NCBI RefSeq assembly: GCF_037042905.1
Contig: NC_087261.1
Location: 19,483,117 to 19,547,116, forward strand
DNA length: 64,000 nt
Reading direction: 5' to 3'
Source of the DNA: Lytechinus pictus
Lineage: Eukaryota > Echinodermata > Echinoidea > Temnopleuroida > Toxopneustidae
Shown: positions 30,455 to 42,964 of the stretch, piece after piece
How the letters are laid out: every line of letters begins with the position of its first letter
How positions within the stretch are numbered: position 1 is the first letter of the stretch
Notes under the pieces: generated by a model
The model's database searches: none
Seen by the model: only the letters and a program-made list of their open reading frames with translations
What the model was told of the DNA's origin: nothing
Program-made: the position numbers and the translations under genes

Positions 30455-30870
30455 TGCGCTCATTGTTATTTAAATGATCCCCCATTGAAAACCCATCTTC
30501 CTCGTAGTCCTACCTCTTTTTATTTAAATTATCCTCCATTGAATTCCCATCTTTCCAGACTACTCTTCCTTTGTTATACGTAACATTACTACGTCACTGC
30601 GATTATTGTTATTTAAATGATCCCCTATTCAAGGGCCATCCGATCTTTCCGCACTCGCTATTGTTATGCTAATTATCCCTATTCAATGGCCATCCTATCT
30701 CTTCGTATTCTCCATTGTTATGGTAATCATCTCTATTCAATGGCTATCTTTCCAGACTACTCTTCCATTGTTATGCTAATCAACCCCCTATTCAATGGCT
30801 ATCTTTCCCGACTACTCTTCCATTGTTATGCTAATTACCCCTATTCAACTCTTCATTGTTATGCTAATGA
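30455..30870. repeat. 54-bp tandem repeats of the second copy (SOX-POU-like motifs)
   Basis: CATTGTTATGCTAAT occurs exactly at 30766, 30821 and 30854, with TATTGTTATGCTAAT at 30659 and a variant near 30714. Confidence 0.8.
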
Positions 30871-30955
30871 TATAACGTCATATTCTTTTGTGCGCGCGTC
30901 ACGCTTGAGTGAACCTTTAGAATGGCCATATCGCCGTCATTATTCTCTGCTCGCA

Positions 30956-32150
30956 TTGATTTTTTTTTTAAGTGATATTACATTTATTCATGAACACATC
31001 ATTATGAAACCATTATTCAATTGCCTCTTCTTCATGTGCCTATGAAATAAGATAATTTAACATGCATTTAAGGCACTTATGATTGCCTGGGCGGAGGGAG
31101 GGGGAGGGAGGGGCCGCCATTTTTCTGAAAAGTACACAGGGGCGCCAAAATCAGGTTGAATTTGGGCCCCCCTCCCTACGAAATCCTGGATCCGCGCCTG
31201 GTCACTTACATATTATTTGATTTGTCTTGCTATTTACAATTTTTTTTTCATATACATATTTTTCTAGTTTTAAATATGCGTGACTTTTAATCATGATATT
31301 TTAAAAGTGTAAATGTTAATTCATATATGTTTTTAATACTCGCAACTTTGCTGATTTAATTTTGACAATGATAGTTTTACAATGTTATCATTTCAATCAA
31401 TTTTAATCTTTTTTTGAGATTGTCCAAAATCATTTTTTCTGGCTTTATTTAGCACTAGAATTGTGATATATTGTTATCTTTTAATAATATACATGTACAT
31501 TTTTACTTTGTAAATATGATAATATGAGTCTTCGGACTTTTGTCATGTACCATTTTCACAATAAAACCAGAATTGAATTGAATTAAATTGAATATTTCTC
31601 ACATCAAAATTCCTTTTGCTTGTGGGAACAAAACAAAATTACATTTCTATGCAATCGTACTATAAAAGCAAAACTACGAATTTTGAATAGCACAACAGGT
31701 ACAAAATAACGTTTTTAAGGATTGTTGGGATATAATTGTCCATTATCGAAATATTGGCGTTGTGTTGTCATGAAACACGCAAAGGATTGTGGGATACTAA
31801 CTTGTGCAGGCGCGCGCACTCGGACGTGAGTCCGCTCTTAACCCGTACATGTGCATATCTATGGACGAGTTTCGACGAGAAAAATACACTCAGAACTTAG
31901 TCACCGATTTTGGAAAAAGTGGTTTTTCTCAGAAATCTCAAATCGGAAGCTTGTGATATTTTTGCACAATAGTGTTATTTGGTCATCTGCGGAAGAACTC
32001 CAGCACTTTTCTAACTCGAATCAGTTCGAAATAATGGGTAAATACTAAACTGAAAATAATTTCTTTTTGTGGGCCATATAATGGGCCTGCCGTCTGAGCG
32101 AGTAGGATGTAAGAGGGCCACATGGGCCTGCCGCACCAGAAGGGTTAAGG
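30956..32150. other. Non-coding, with a transposon end and a LINE-like 3' tail
   Basis: 31085-31198 is G/C-rich with GGGGCGCCAAAA and ends GGATCCGCGCCTG. Sequence from about 31200 to 31600 is AT-rich and ends CAATAAAACCAGAATTGAAT followed by TTGAA-type repeats, like the 3' tail of CR1/Rex1-type LINEs (plus strand). 31600-32150 holds no recognised feature. Confidence 0.4.
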
Positions 32151-33600
32151 AATATATTTTAGGAATCCATTAAGAGTATACATAACTCACCATAGTCATT
32201 TAATGTGAGTGCCAAGCGCTTGCTGATTTTGTTAGAATTACATCTGAACACATGAAGCACTTTTTGTAGTCATATCATGATTATCATATACGCATAATAA
32301 TCAAGCGAAGCGCGTGCTGAAAATTTAGGAAATTCAGACCTGAAGAGGGGCATTTTAAGGCTTAATTGTTTGAAGGATAACGGAAGACCATACGTATTTC
32401 ACTAACCATTTGATGCGAGCGCGAAGCGCGAGCTGAAATTTCTGTATGTATTGACCCCAAACAGGAATATTTTATTGAATATTTTTTAAGGAATCCATTA
32501 AGAGTATACATAGCTCACCATAGTCATCGAATGTGAGTGCCAAGCGCTTGCTGATTTTGTTAGAATTACATCTCAGCACATGAAGCACTCTTTGTAGTCA
32601 TAGTAATCATGATTATAATACGCATCTCTCTAATCAAATATTGCGAGTGCGAAGCGCGAGCTGAAAATTTAGGAAATTCAGACCTAAAAAAGGGCATTCT
32701 AAGTATTGTTTGTAGGAATTCACTAAGACCATACGTATTTCACTAACCAAATGATGCGAGAACGAAGCGCGAGCTGAAATTTTTTTTTATTCAGATCAGA
32801 AAAGGAAAATTTCAAGGACTGATTTTAGGAATTCATGGAGAGCAGACATATCTCACCAATCACTAACTGACTAATGCGAACGTAAGCACGGACATGAAAT
32901 GTTTTATTATTAAGACCTTAAAATGGGGCAATCACTTTAAGTCGTCATGAAAAAGAAGCATACTCTTGTACATAAAACAATAATAACTCGAAGTGGGTGG
33001 AAATATATTTGGTGTATAACGGTTAGTTCATGATCAACTTTTCTCAAATGACCTATGTGATTTTTCATTAGGATAAGCACTACCATTTTTAAATGAAGAT
33101 GTTGCGTAAGCTTTATCGGTAGAGTATTCAAATTCTAAGAACAAAAGGCATTGTATAGACCAGGTGACTAGAATAGTACATCAGGGATAAAGTTTGGAAA
33201 TCTGTTATATTGTCTGTTTTTGGCACATTTGACTATTGTTTAGGCTACTGTCAAATACCAGTGATTACGAAGGCTCTATTTATTACTCTTCAGCTTGGAT
33301 GTGATAAAATTAATATTTTTAAAGGAATACATGAATAATCATCAAATCACAAATGCCTATGTCAGTGAATTTGAAAGCCGCCTTCATGGTTTATCTCAAA
33401 TAACCTTTTTCTGCTCGTGCGCAGTTTACAACCGTGAACAGGCTTATTGACTTGAAAACTGGAGGTTTTAGTACAACTGGAATATATATCGTTAAACAGA
33501 GAATGCGAGTACAAGGAACAATGAAGACATAGGCCCTGAGCAAATTATGTTTCATAAACTTATGAAAAAGTGTTTCTTATGTAATATAACATAACATAAT
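32150..33600. repeat. Satellite block related to the inner hAT interior
   Basis: Two direct repeats of about 320 bp (near 32150-32470 and 32480-32800), each with an AGTGCCAAGCGCTTGCTGA box and a GCGAAGCGCGAGCTGAAA box. Sequence then collinear with 23280-23690 follows, interrupted by a unique insert at about 33016-33446. Its terminal inverted repeats were not found. Confidence 0.7.
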
Positions 33601-33636
33601 TATGATATAACATAACATGATAATCACTCACACTAG

Positions 33637-33673
33637 TACGAGGTTAGTATGTATACTGTATACTAACCTCGTA
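33637..33673. repeat. Perfect 14-bp hairpin
   Basis: TACGAGGTTAGTAT, a 9-base loop, then ATACTAACCTCGTA. Confidence 0.85.
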
Positions 33674-33684
33674 TGGTGACAGGC

Positions 33685-33840
33685 GCCCCCCGCGTTTCCG
33701 TTTTACACCCTGGCGAAGGCATTTTCCGGAAAAATAGCCACAAAGCGACTAGTGAAGAGTCTACGTTTGTTTACATAATCAGCTGGGCGCGTGATCCAAA
33801 AGTCCGCACCGAAGATATCCGCACAACATACGTGCAAATG
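33685..33840. repeat. Dispersed repeat CGCGTTTCCGTTTTACACCC, first copy
   Basis: The segment with CTGGCGAAGGCATTTTCCGG and GATCCAAAAGTCCGCACCGA recurs at about 35961-36110 in direct orientation and, in part, inverted at about 37044-37122. It brackets the microsatellite field. Short ORFs crossing it have no known domain. Confidence 0.7.
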
Positions 33841-34009
33841 CAGCTGAGCTTATATAGACCAAAAGCTTCAGTCTCTGTATTTTGGTTGTTCCGCTGAACT
33901 ATATACGTTGGCTTCATGATTTTTTTTTTACTTTATCGCACATGATCGTTTATATGAATGAAAACGAATAATAGCTAATATATTGAAAAATAAAACACAT
34001 AATTACTTT

Positions 34010-35027
34010 TTTTTCATATTATATCTTTCCTTATATCTATCATATCTGTCTATCCACTATCTATGTTATAAATCAATCTATGGAACTACATGATATATCT
34101 ATCTGTTAATTTGCCTATCTACTCTGTCTCTCTCATTCTCTATCTACCTATCTATCTATCTGTCTATCTATCTATCCATCTAACATCTATCTCTCAAATT
34201 CTCTATCTATCCATCTGTCTCTCTTTTATTTCTCTCTATCCATCTATTAATCTACTCGTGCAATATCAACACTGCTTCGACTTCCTTCGGGAGTCTATTT
34301 CCTCAGCGCTACTTTTCCCTTTTTTGTGCTCGATTCGATTCAATTACTACTTTATTTACTTGTTATACCATTGTTAAATGTCTTGTATTGCATAATGAGT
34401 TTTTTTCTCTCTGAAGGTTGCCTCCTATTCTCTTTCAAATTCCACCTCTTGCTTTCCCTTCTCTTTGTCTTATCGCAATTTCTTTCCCTTCTCTCACCTC
34501 TTTCCTCTTCTCTCTCCTCTTTCTTAATCTTTCATGCCGCTTTTTCCTTCTTTGGTGACACTTTGTAGTACTTTTGGCCTTTTGTATTTATTTATGATAC
34601 ATTTCTTTTTCATCTGTATGAATTTGTATTGTATTTAATATTAATTTATAATGTTTACTTTATATTTTGTTATGATTATATTTGTATGTAAACATTCACT
34701 TATTTCAGTCTTTGACTGCTTGTGATTGTATTTTGATAGTTTTTATTGCAATAAAATCATATATCTCAAATTCTCTCGATCTATCCATCTGTCTGTCTTT
34801 TTCTCTCTATCCGTCTATCTATCTCTCAAATTCTCTCTCTCTCTCTCCCCCTCTCTCTATCTATCTATCCATCTTTCTGTCTTTCTCTCTCTTTATCTAT
34901 CTTCTATCTATCTATTTATTTATCTATCTCTCAAATTCTATCTCTATCTATCTATGTAACTACAGTATCTATCTATCTGTTAATCTTCTCTGTCTCTCTC
35001 ATTCTTTATCTATCTAACATCTATCTA

Positions 35028-35065
<38 letters not shown>

Positions 35066-35180
35066 CCTCTATCTATCTATCTATCCATCTGTCTTGTTTT
35101 CTCTCTTTCTCTATTTCTCTTTTTCCGTCCATAATTATCTATCTATCTATAGCATCTCTCCCTCTCTCAAGTTCTCTCCC

Positions 35181-35215
<35 letters not shown>

Positions 35216-36419
35216 CTATCTATTTATATATCTATGTAACTACAGTATCTATCTATCTATGTAACTACAGTATCTATCTATCTGTTAATTTGTCTGTCTT
35301 CTCTGTCTCTCTCATTCTTTATCTATCTATCCATCTAACATCTACCTATCTCTCAAATTCTTCTCTCCCTCTCTCCCCCTCTCTCTATCTATCCATCTGT
35401 CTGTCTTTCTCTATTTCTCTCTATCTATCTTCTCTCTATCTTTTATCTATTATCTATCTATCTATGTAACTACAGTATCTATATATCTGTTAATTTGTCT
35501 ATCTTCTCTGTCTCTCCCATTCTATATCTAACATATATCTATCTCTCTCAGATTCTCTCTCTCTCTCTCTCTCTCCCCCTCTAGGCTATCCATCTGTCTG
35601 TCTTTTTTTTCTCTCTCTCTATTTCTCTTTATCCGTCCAATCTATCTATCTATGTCTCTATCTATTTATCAGTCTTCTATATATATCTTTCGGCATCTAA
35701 GTGTATCAATCCATCAAACTTCAATTTTCTTTCTATTATATTTATCTGTTTATTTTTATTTTGTCTGTCATTCTATTCATTTAGTTAATAATTTATATAA
35801 CTTTTCATAAAAAAACGTAACTGCAAAAGCATGTTCGGATTTCACTCATATCTCTGTACATGAAGTGCCGAGGAACTCTATGCTCTGATCAGTAACTGTG
35901 CAGATTGCATGCGGTTGTGTGGGACTCGCCTGTGTCGCACGCTGCAACCAGCGACGTGGGCGCGTTTCCGTTTTACACCCTGGCGAAGGCATTTTCCGGA
36001 AAAATAGCCACAAAGCGACTAGTGAAGAGTCTACGTCTACGTTTGTTTACATTAATCAGATTGGCGCGCGATCCAAAAGTCCGCACCGAAGATATCCGCA
36101 GAACATCTATCTCTCTCTCAAATTCTCTATCTCCCTCTATCCATCTATCCATCTGTCTGTCTTTTTTTCTCTACTCTCTTTCACTATTTCTCTTTTTTCC
36201 GTCCATAGATCTATCTATCTATCTATATAAACATCTCTCCATCTCTCAAGTTCTCTCCCCATCCATCTATCTTCTATCTATGTATAACTACAGTATCTAT
36301 CTGTTAATTTGTCTATCTTCTCTGTCTCTCTCATTCTTTATCTATCTATCTATCTCTCAAATTCTCTATCTCTCTCTCCCCCTCTGTCTATCTATCTATC
36401 CAGTCTGTCTTTCTCTATT

Positions 36420-36472
<53 letters not shown>

Positions 36473-36800
36473 GTAACTACAGTTATCTATCTATCTGTTA
36501 ATTTGTCTATCTTCTCTGTCTCTCATTATTTATCTATCTATCTATCTATCTATCTAACATCTATCTCTCTCTCAAATTCTCTCTCTCTCCCTCTCTCTAT
36601 CTATCCATCTGTCTGTCTTTTTTCTCTCTTTCTCTTTCTCTCTTTATCCGTCCATATATGTATCTATAACATCTCTCCATCTCTCAAGTTCTCTCCCCCA
36701 TCTATCTATCTATCCATCTCTCTGTCTTTCTCTCTCTCTCTCTATTTCTATCTATCTATCTATCTATCTATCTATGTCTCTATCTATTTATCTTCTATAT
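34010..36800 (+). repeat. Compound CTAT/CTCT microsatellite field with higher-order units
   Basis: About 2.8 kb of pyrimidine-rich CTAT, CTCT and CTGT arrays. Landmarks such as TATGTAACTACAGTATCTAT, CTGTTAATTTGTCTATCTTC, AACATCTATCTCTCAAATTC and TTTTCCGTCCAT recur in the same order several times, so a longer unit has been tandemly amplified. The non-microsatellite piece 35700-36110 interrupts it. Ser/Leu/Tyr-rich ORFs are artefacts. Confidence 0.9.
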
Positions 36801-36967
36801 ATATCTTTCGGCATCTAAGTGTATCAATCCATCAAACTTCAATTTGTCTTTCTATTATAGGTATCTGTTTATTTTGATTTTGTCTGTCATTAACTTTCAT
36901 TAAAAAAAAACCTAACTGCAAAAGCATGTTCGGATTTCACTCATATGACTGCTCTCTGTACAATCAT

Positions 36968-37325
36968 GAAGTGCCGAGGAACTCTATGCTCTAACTGTGC
37001 TGATTGCATGCGGTGGTGTGTCGCATGCTGCAACCAGCGACGTGTGTAGACTCTTCACTAGTCACTTTGTGGCTATTTTTGCGGAAAATGCCTTCGCCAG
37101 GGTGTAAAACGGAAACGCGCCCCCCGCGCAGCCCGCGAGACCGAGGGCCCGCGAGATCGAGGGCCCGCGAGACCGAAGGCCCACGAGGCCGAAGGTCTGC
37201 GAGACCGACTTCCCCCCCCCCCCCTTCATCGGGTGCCGAGGTCGAGTGGTTTAAGGCGCCTCGTTGCAGCGGCGTAACAGGTGCCTGTTATCAGAGGGGG
37301 AGGGGGCAGAGCCAAATATTTCCCA
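36968..37325. repeat. Repeat of 35865-35965 plus tRNA-like A-box fragment
   Basis: GAAGTGCCGAGGAACTCTATGC recurs from about 35866. It is joined to an inverted piece of the 33685 repeat, then a GCCCGCGAGACCGAGG tandem repeat (about 37127-37205) and GTGCCGAGGTCGAGTGGTT, an A-box-like string without a clear B box. Confidence 0.5.
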
Positions 37326-38460
37326 GTAATTCCGTCTAGAATTAGTGGTATAACTAGGATTTCAGTTTAGGGGGCAGTAGTGAGCACGAGAAGCGCGTTC
37401 CAGGGGGTGCAGGAGGGGAGTGTACCCCCCCCCCCCCCGCGAGAAGGTCCGACGTTCCTTTGAATTGGTTCCTTGTCTGCTCTCGCTCATCTTAATACGT
37501 CCGCTGCCTGTTATCGGAGGGGGGGGGGGGAGAGCAGAGCAAAACATTTCCCGGTAACTAAGTCCAGAATCAGTGGCTTTGCTAGGTTTAGGGGGCGGTA
37601 GTGAGCACGCGAAGTGTGCAACCACTTAATAATGAGCGCGCGAAAGGCGCTCCATATTATAAGGGGAGTTTTCTCCCTCCCGTGCGATGCACGGAAGCTC
37701 AGACGTTTTCTTCGAATTGTTCCTTGCCCGCTCCTCAGTGGCGTACCTAGGATTTTCCACAGGGGGGGGGGCAAAATCGGCCGCCAAAAAATTTGACAAG
37801 CCCAAAAAAAAAAAAAAAAAAAAAAATGATTTCGTACCAGAAAAAAAATAGACAAGCAAAAAAAAAAAAAAAAAGGTCTTCAATAAATTTCGTACCAGAA
37901 AAAAAATTGACAAGCAAAAAAAGAAAAAAAAAAGAAAAAAAAGGTCTTCAACCTCGTCAGGGGGGGGGGGCAATAAAGGTCTTCAAGCTCGTCAGGGGGT
38001 GGGGCAAAAAAGGTCTTTTAAGCTCGTCAGGGGGGGCAGAGTGCCCCCCTGCCCCCCCCCCCCCCGTAGGTACGCTTGTGCCGCTCCTGCTCTACGGTCT
38101 CTGCCTGTTAACGGAGAGGGGGGGGGGAGACAATTTTCGAATTGCGGAAGCTCCGACGTTTCTTTGATTCGTTCCTTGTCTGCATCCGCTCTAATTCTTA
38201 CGTTTTCTGCCTGAAATGGGGAGGGGCACAGCCAAAAATTTCCCGTTAACTAAGTCTAAAATTAGAGGCGAAGCTAGGATTTAATTCAAGGGGGCGGTAG
38301 TCAGCGCGCGAAGCGTGTGAAACAAAGTCCTTATAATATATTGGTGTAAAACACTTACTGAGCGCGCAAAACGCGTTCCCCGGAGGGGGTGCATGGAGGG
38401 AGAAGCTGTGACGATCCCTTGAACTACTGTATTCCTTGTCTTCTCTCGCTCGTCTTACGT
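37326..38460. repeat. G/C-run-rich repeat block, related inverted to 39740-40020
   Basis: At least three units share AGCTAGGATTT...GGGGGCGGTAGTGAGC...GCGCGAA, with long G or C runs and TTCCTTGTCTGCTCTCGCTC boxes. Similar units occur inverted at 39740-40020, so both may be ends of one larger element. Confidence 0.5.
37736..38080. mobile_element. 345-bp hAT MITE (CAGTGGCGTACCTAGG)
   Basis: Starts CAGTGGCGTACCTAGGATTT and ends CCGTAGGTACGCTTGTG, flanked by an 8-bp duplication CCGCTCCT (37728-37735 and 38081-38088). Internal A runs alternate with TTTCGTACCAGAAAAAAA units and GGTCTTCAAGCTCGTCAGGG units. Same family as 4787-4949. Confidence 0.9.
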
Positions 38461-40753
38461 TCTCCTATACCTTTTTATTTTCTCGCTCATGTTTGTTTTT
38501 TTGCTACGAGGGTGTAATCAATTAATTAATAAAATTGTTCATTTATTTATTTATTCATTCATTCAACTATTCATTAATAGATTCCTTTTTTATTAGCTAT
38601 TTTTTTAGGTAACATTTCAGCTTCTGCCGGAGTATTATTAGACTGGGAATAGTTTGCAAAAATGCTTTTCATAATACTACGAAATCGGACACCCCATCCC
38701 CTCTCTCACTTCATCGTCTAACGAATTCATACCATAGTCTCTAAAGAAATATACACAACCGAGGTGAAACCAAAAAGTGTTACAATTAGAATGATGAACC
38801 CAAATACAGTGGCGCCGCATTCGAAGTGGGCTGTTGCAAATTTCAAGATTTTTTTTCAAAAATATTCTAACCATATTTTGCATAGAAACGCACACACTCA
38901 TCCCATACACTGATAGATACAGAGCACATTCAAATAAATTGGATATTCTTCCAGGTTCTTTTCGTCTGTACTTTTCTCACAGCTCTTTTTACTTTCAATT
39001 TCTCTTATCGTTCCTCTTGACCTCCCCCTCTCTCTCTCTCTTTCTCTGTTCTCTTTAATAATGTTAACATCTTATTCCTAAATAATTTCGCTTCTTTTTT
39101 CTTCGTTTTTTTTTTCTACGTCTTTTCTCTATGCTCTAGGTGAACTCGGCGCTTCTATTAATATATTTTCATCCCTTTTACGGCCATTTTTATTATCATT
39201 TACCTCAGCTACCATTTTTTTCTTCATCTGGATTTCTCTTTTCCTCTCTATATTATGTCCTTCCTCTTTCACGCTTCCTCTACATTAATAATATCAATAA
39301 AAATATCAATAATCGTAATAATCACTATGATGATAATGATAATAATGGTGAATAATAACGACAATGGAAACAAATATTAGGTTCAGCATGTTTTATTGCT
39401 TTAAAAGAGTTCACTATTACTCTATATCAGACAATCTTCATGTTCCAGTGCTAAGAACTTTGCAACCGAAAACCACTATAATCTCACTGGCTGAGGGGTA
39501 CCCCTCCCAGAAGAAGGAACCCCATTCTATCAAGAACCTCCAAAAGATTCCCATTTTCCCATGAGAAATGCCCCTTTACAAACGCGTTCAGTGCTCTTTT
39601 CTTTCTATCTTACAAATACAACGACCCGTTTTCTTTTACACTGCTTTTGTTCATCTTGATAAGCCCATCATTTTGAATGATTAAGTAGCCAGTGTCAGTG
39701 AAATTAGGCAACGTAAGTTTATACTGTAAGTAGTGGAAACACCCCCTCCCTGCATCCTCCCCCCTCCCAGAGAGCCGTTTCGTGCGCGCAGTAAGTGTTT
39801 CGCACGATTCGCGTGCTCACCAACGCCCCCTAAAATGAAATCCTTGCAACGCAACTGATTCTAAATTTAGTACCGGGAATTATTTGCCCCCCCCCCCCCG
39901 ATAACAGGGAGAGAATGTAAAAGGAGCGGGAGCAGACAAGGAACAATTCGAGGAAAACGTCGGAGCTTCCGTGCTTTGTGCGGGAGGGGAAAAACTCCCC
40001 TTTATAGGGAGCGCCTAGAGCAAGAAAAGATGAGGAACAGAGAGGAATAGAGTGCTCAAATAAGTCTCCAAATGGACTTCATATGGATCGGTAAGTGAAA
40101 TGGAATAATTTTATGAGATAATAATAGATGTAGCAATATCGATTTGGCTATGTGCATGGAAGTGGTTAATCTGGACTCCAGGAATCTCCAAATTCTGTGG
40201 AAGGATCAGCTCATAGAGTGAGTTGCATGCGACATGCCTTGATTTTACCTAGACCAAAAGCTTCGGTCTCTGTTATGTTGGTTGTTCAGCTGAACTCCGT
40301 TGGCTTCACTCACCAAATACAGAGACCGAAGTTCTAGCGCGATCTGTACAGGGGACTCAAGGCCATATGTTTATGTGTATTAAGTTCGGATAGAACAGGG
40401 CAGTGAAGTTGCGCGACAGCCGAGGTAAGTCACTGTTTTTGTTCCTTTTAACTTGATTTTCCCCGTTTTTTGGCAATTAATGCCAGGAGGGAATATTAAT
40501 TTGCATTTCGGTCGCGTTAATTTTCAAAAAGACAAAAGTTTGATTCATTAAAGACAAAAATTGAAGAGCCCATTATCATACTCGCCATACAAACGAAAAA
40601 CGACGCCATGTGAACGAACCGAAGAAAAAAATGCGATTGTCCACACGCAGGCGCACATGGGTTAATTGCCCTCTCGTGTACGGAAAAAAACAGGTTCGCG
40701 ACAGTGTCAGGACAAGACGCGGATGCCAATTTTGTTTAATGCTCGCTATTGAC
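38461..40753. other. Intronic non-coding DNA with repeat fragments
   Basis: No gene is supported. It contains CT-rich tracts (38990-39060), the inverted G/C-rich block (39740-40020) and a 13-bp hairpin CTTCGGTCTCTGT (40261-40273 with 40319-40331). The sequence around that hairpin also recurs near 33850. Confidence 0.5.
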
Positions 40754-42778
40754 CATGGGCGGAAATCCCAGGGGGGACAGGGGGGACGTGTCCCCCTACC
40801 AAAAATAGTAGGGGAGACACAATATCAAATGTCCCCCCTACTATTGTTGGTCTTTTATGATGGAGAAAAATGCATCATTCACATTCGAAATAATACATGT
40901 ATTTTGGACTAAATGACCTTAAATTTTGGGTGAAAACCTTTTCTTTTGTTGTTTTTGCTTGTCAAATTTTCCAGAGTGAATAAAATAAGATAAGGGGAAG
41001 ACTTGGAAAATAAAAAGGATCTTTCATGTCACTATATAACATTATCGCTCGCGCTTCGCGCTCGCATTGCCTGTTAGGTGATTTTTCAATATGGAGCTCA
41101 AATATCAAGTTTGGAAGTCAATATACATTACACATTTTACCTCGGAAATCGAACTTTCATTATTTTGTGTGATTTACAAACTGATTTTTTAAAAGTGCTC
41201 TGTAAAAGTGACGGCTTTATGGTCTGAATATTGACATTTTCTACTCGCACTGAGCGCTCGCAAATTTCGATTTATTAGGTACCTATTATTTTTGTGTATT
41301 CCATTTAGTTTGAAAAATATCCCTTTTCAAGTCTGATTATCAAAACGTAGCTGATAGCGCTTCTCGCATTTTGATTGGCTATTTATGTATGTCTCAATAT
41401 TGATTTTCATGACAGTTTATCAAAGATTTTGGCTCCGATTTGCGCTCGCATTAATGGTTTAAAAATATTTTAACTGATGTATTCTATTCATAATTACAAA
41501 AGTGCTTGAAATGTCCAGTTTTCAGGCCATAATATCAAATTTATCGCCCTCATTAGGCATTAATAAATAAGATATTAATTTAATGATTAAATTGTCCCTT
41601 TTGTTTCATCTCGCGCTTAGCAAGAGGAATAGGAAGATAGTCATCATTTCCATATGACTTGTCCTAAGGATGTCCCGGTCCTATGTCAAAACTCAAATAA
41701 TAATGAAAAATATCAGCTCTTTATGAAATGCGATCCATATCCACCTCACAATTTTCCTACAAAGTGCTTCAAATATATAGCTGAAATTGACCCTTTTTTC
41801 AGATCGGAATATCAAATAGTTTAAGCTCGCGCTTCGCGCTCGCTTTGATTTTTCATGATAAAAGATGTGTAGAATGCCGAGATTCTAGGTCTAAATCTGA
41901 AACACGCGCATGTTTATTCATCAGATATTCAACTTGTTCTCTATTTCAATCATTATCCAGTTTCAGATCACAATATAAAAATTTTCTGCTCACGCTTTGT
42001 GCTCGCATTATTAATGTAGAAAGATCCCCTATTACTCATCATTTTCATGATTTACAAAACATGAATAGAGTGTCACATTTTTAGGTCTAATTCTCGAATT
42101 TTTCTGCTCACATCAATTGTTTAGTTATATAGCTACCCTGTTCACAATTACAAAAATTGATTAAAATTTTCGATTCTTTTTGTATTATTTGATTGTTGAA
42201 ATATGTAACGTCTTCATGGCTAAGTGCAAGCAGTCAATTCAAATTAAACGTATATGAACATTTTCTGGCTGCATTTTGCACTCGGATTATTAATGTAAGG
42301 ACCGGGTGTAAGGAAGACCCCCAATTACTCATCCCTTTCATGATTTACAAAACATGAATAGAGTGTCTCGTTCTCGGGTCTAAATCTCAACATTTTTCAT
42401 CAGTTAACCTCTGCTCGCACCTCGCGTTCGTAGTAATTATTTAGTTGTATATACATCTTTTTCAGGAAAAACATTGCCCAGAATGTTCAAATTTGAGGAA
42501 AAAATACATAAATTTTCAAAAAAAAACTTTGCACGCGCTTCGCGCTCGCATTATATAAATAAGGATTATGATATTATATATGTTGATTTAAGAATAAAGC
42601 TAAGAAGTGACCATGAGGACTACTCCTTCAATGAAACAAACAAAAATCACCTTCGAGCGGCCGATCGGGAATTAACATAAAATTATGGCTGAAACAAATT
42701 TCGGCCCCCCCCCTACTGGCGAAGGCTAGATCCGCCCCTGTTGTCCCGCCTACATTTCAGGACAGATTTCCGCCCATG
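40754..42778. mobile_element. 2-kb non-autonomous hAT element filled with CGCGCTTCGCGCTCGC satellite
   Basis: Ends CATGGGCGGAAATCCC and CAGATTTCCGCCCATG, with an 8-bp duplication CTATTGAC (40746-40753 and 42779-42786). The interior from about 41040 to 42560 is an irregular tandem array with GCTCGCGCTTCGCGCTCGC or decayed forms in each unit (for example 41046, 41826, 42536). No transposase ORF. Confidence 0.9.
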
Positions 42779-42841
42779 CTATTGACATAAACTTTTCGTA
42801 GGTCGAAACTTTTTCGTAAACTTTTCGTAATTAGAACATAC

Positions 42842-42964
42842 CTCTGCATTCTCTTCCATTTCCGGTATATCCCGTTTTGCACGAGCAGATGAATGACCCA
42901 GGAGTGTTGGTACACGTTGCATGCTCATCACAATTGTGTAATTGTAGATCACACTCATTCGAAT
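42842..42964 (-). CDS. Exon: calcium-binding EGF-like module of the SUEL lectin-EGF gene
   Basis: On the minus strand a 3' splice site (ATATATACAG) precedes 123 bases, followed by a 5' splice site (GAG|GTATG). With the split codon the module begins D-S-N-E-C and shows the six EGF cysteines, including C-D-E-H-A-T-C, the aromatic-containing T-P-G-S-F-I-C-S-C, and G-Y-T-G-N-G-R-E-C. It is a standard cbEGF module of 41 codons with phase 1 at both ends, compatible with the lectin exon upstream (44165-44458) and the cbEGF exon downstream (6473-6589). A hAT element ends only 64 bases past its donor site. Confidence 0.88.

Larger units (their letters stand above)
26426..30955 (+). mobile_element. Truncated second copy of the 17.7-kb element's gene module
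   Basis: Homology to 18590-20520 begins at about 26426. It continues through the zinc-finger gene and second ORF to the inner right inverted repeat (28825-28960, then 30445-30955) in the same orientation. It lacks a left inverted repeat and ends within the right one near 30955. It carries its own hAT insertion. Confidence 0.8.

Noticed and set aside
34090-36877. Tyr/Leu/Ser-rich ORFs
   Set aside because: Direct translations of CTAT/CTCT microsatellites.
37225-37275. tRNA gene
   Set aside because: Only an A-box-like string is present; no B box at the right spacing and no cloverleaf.
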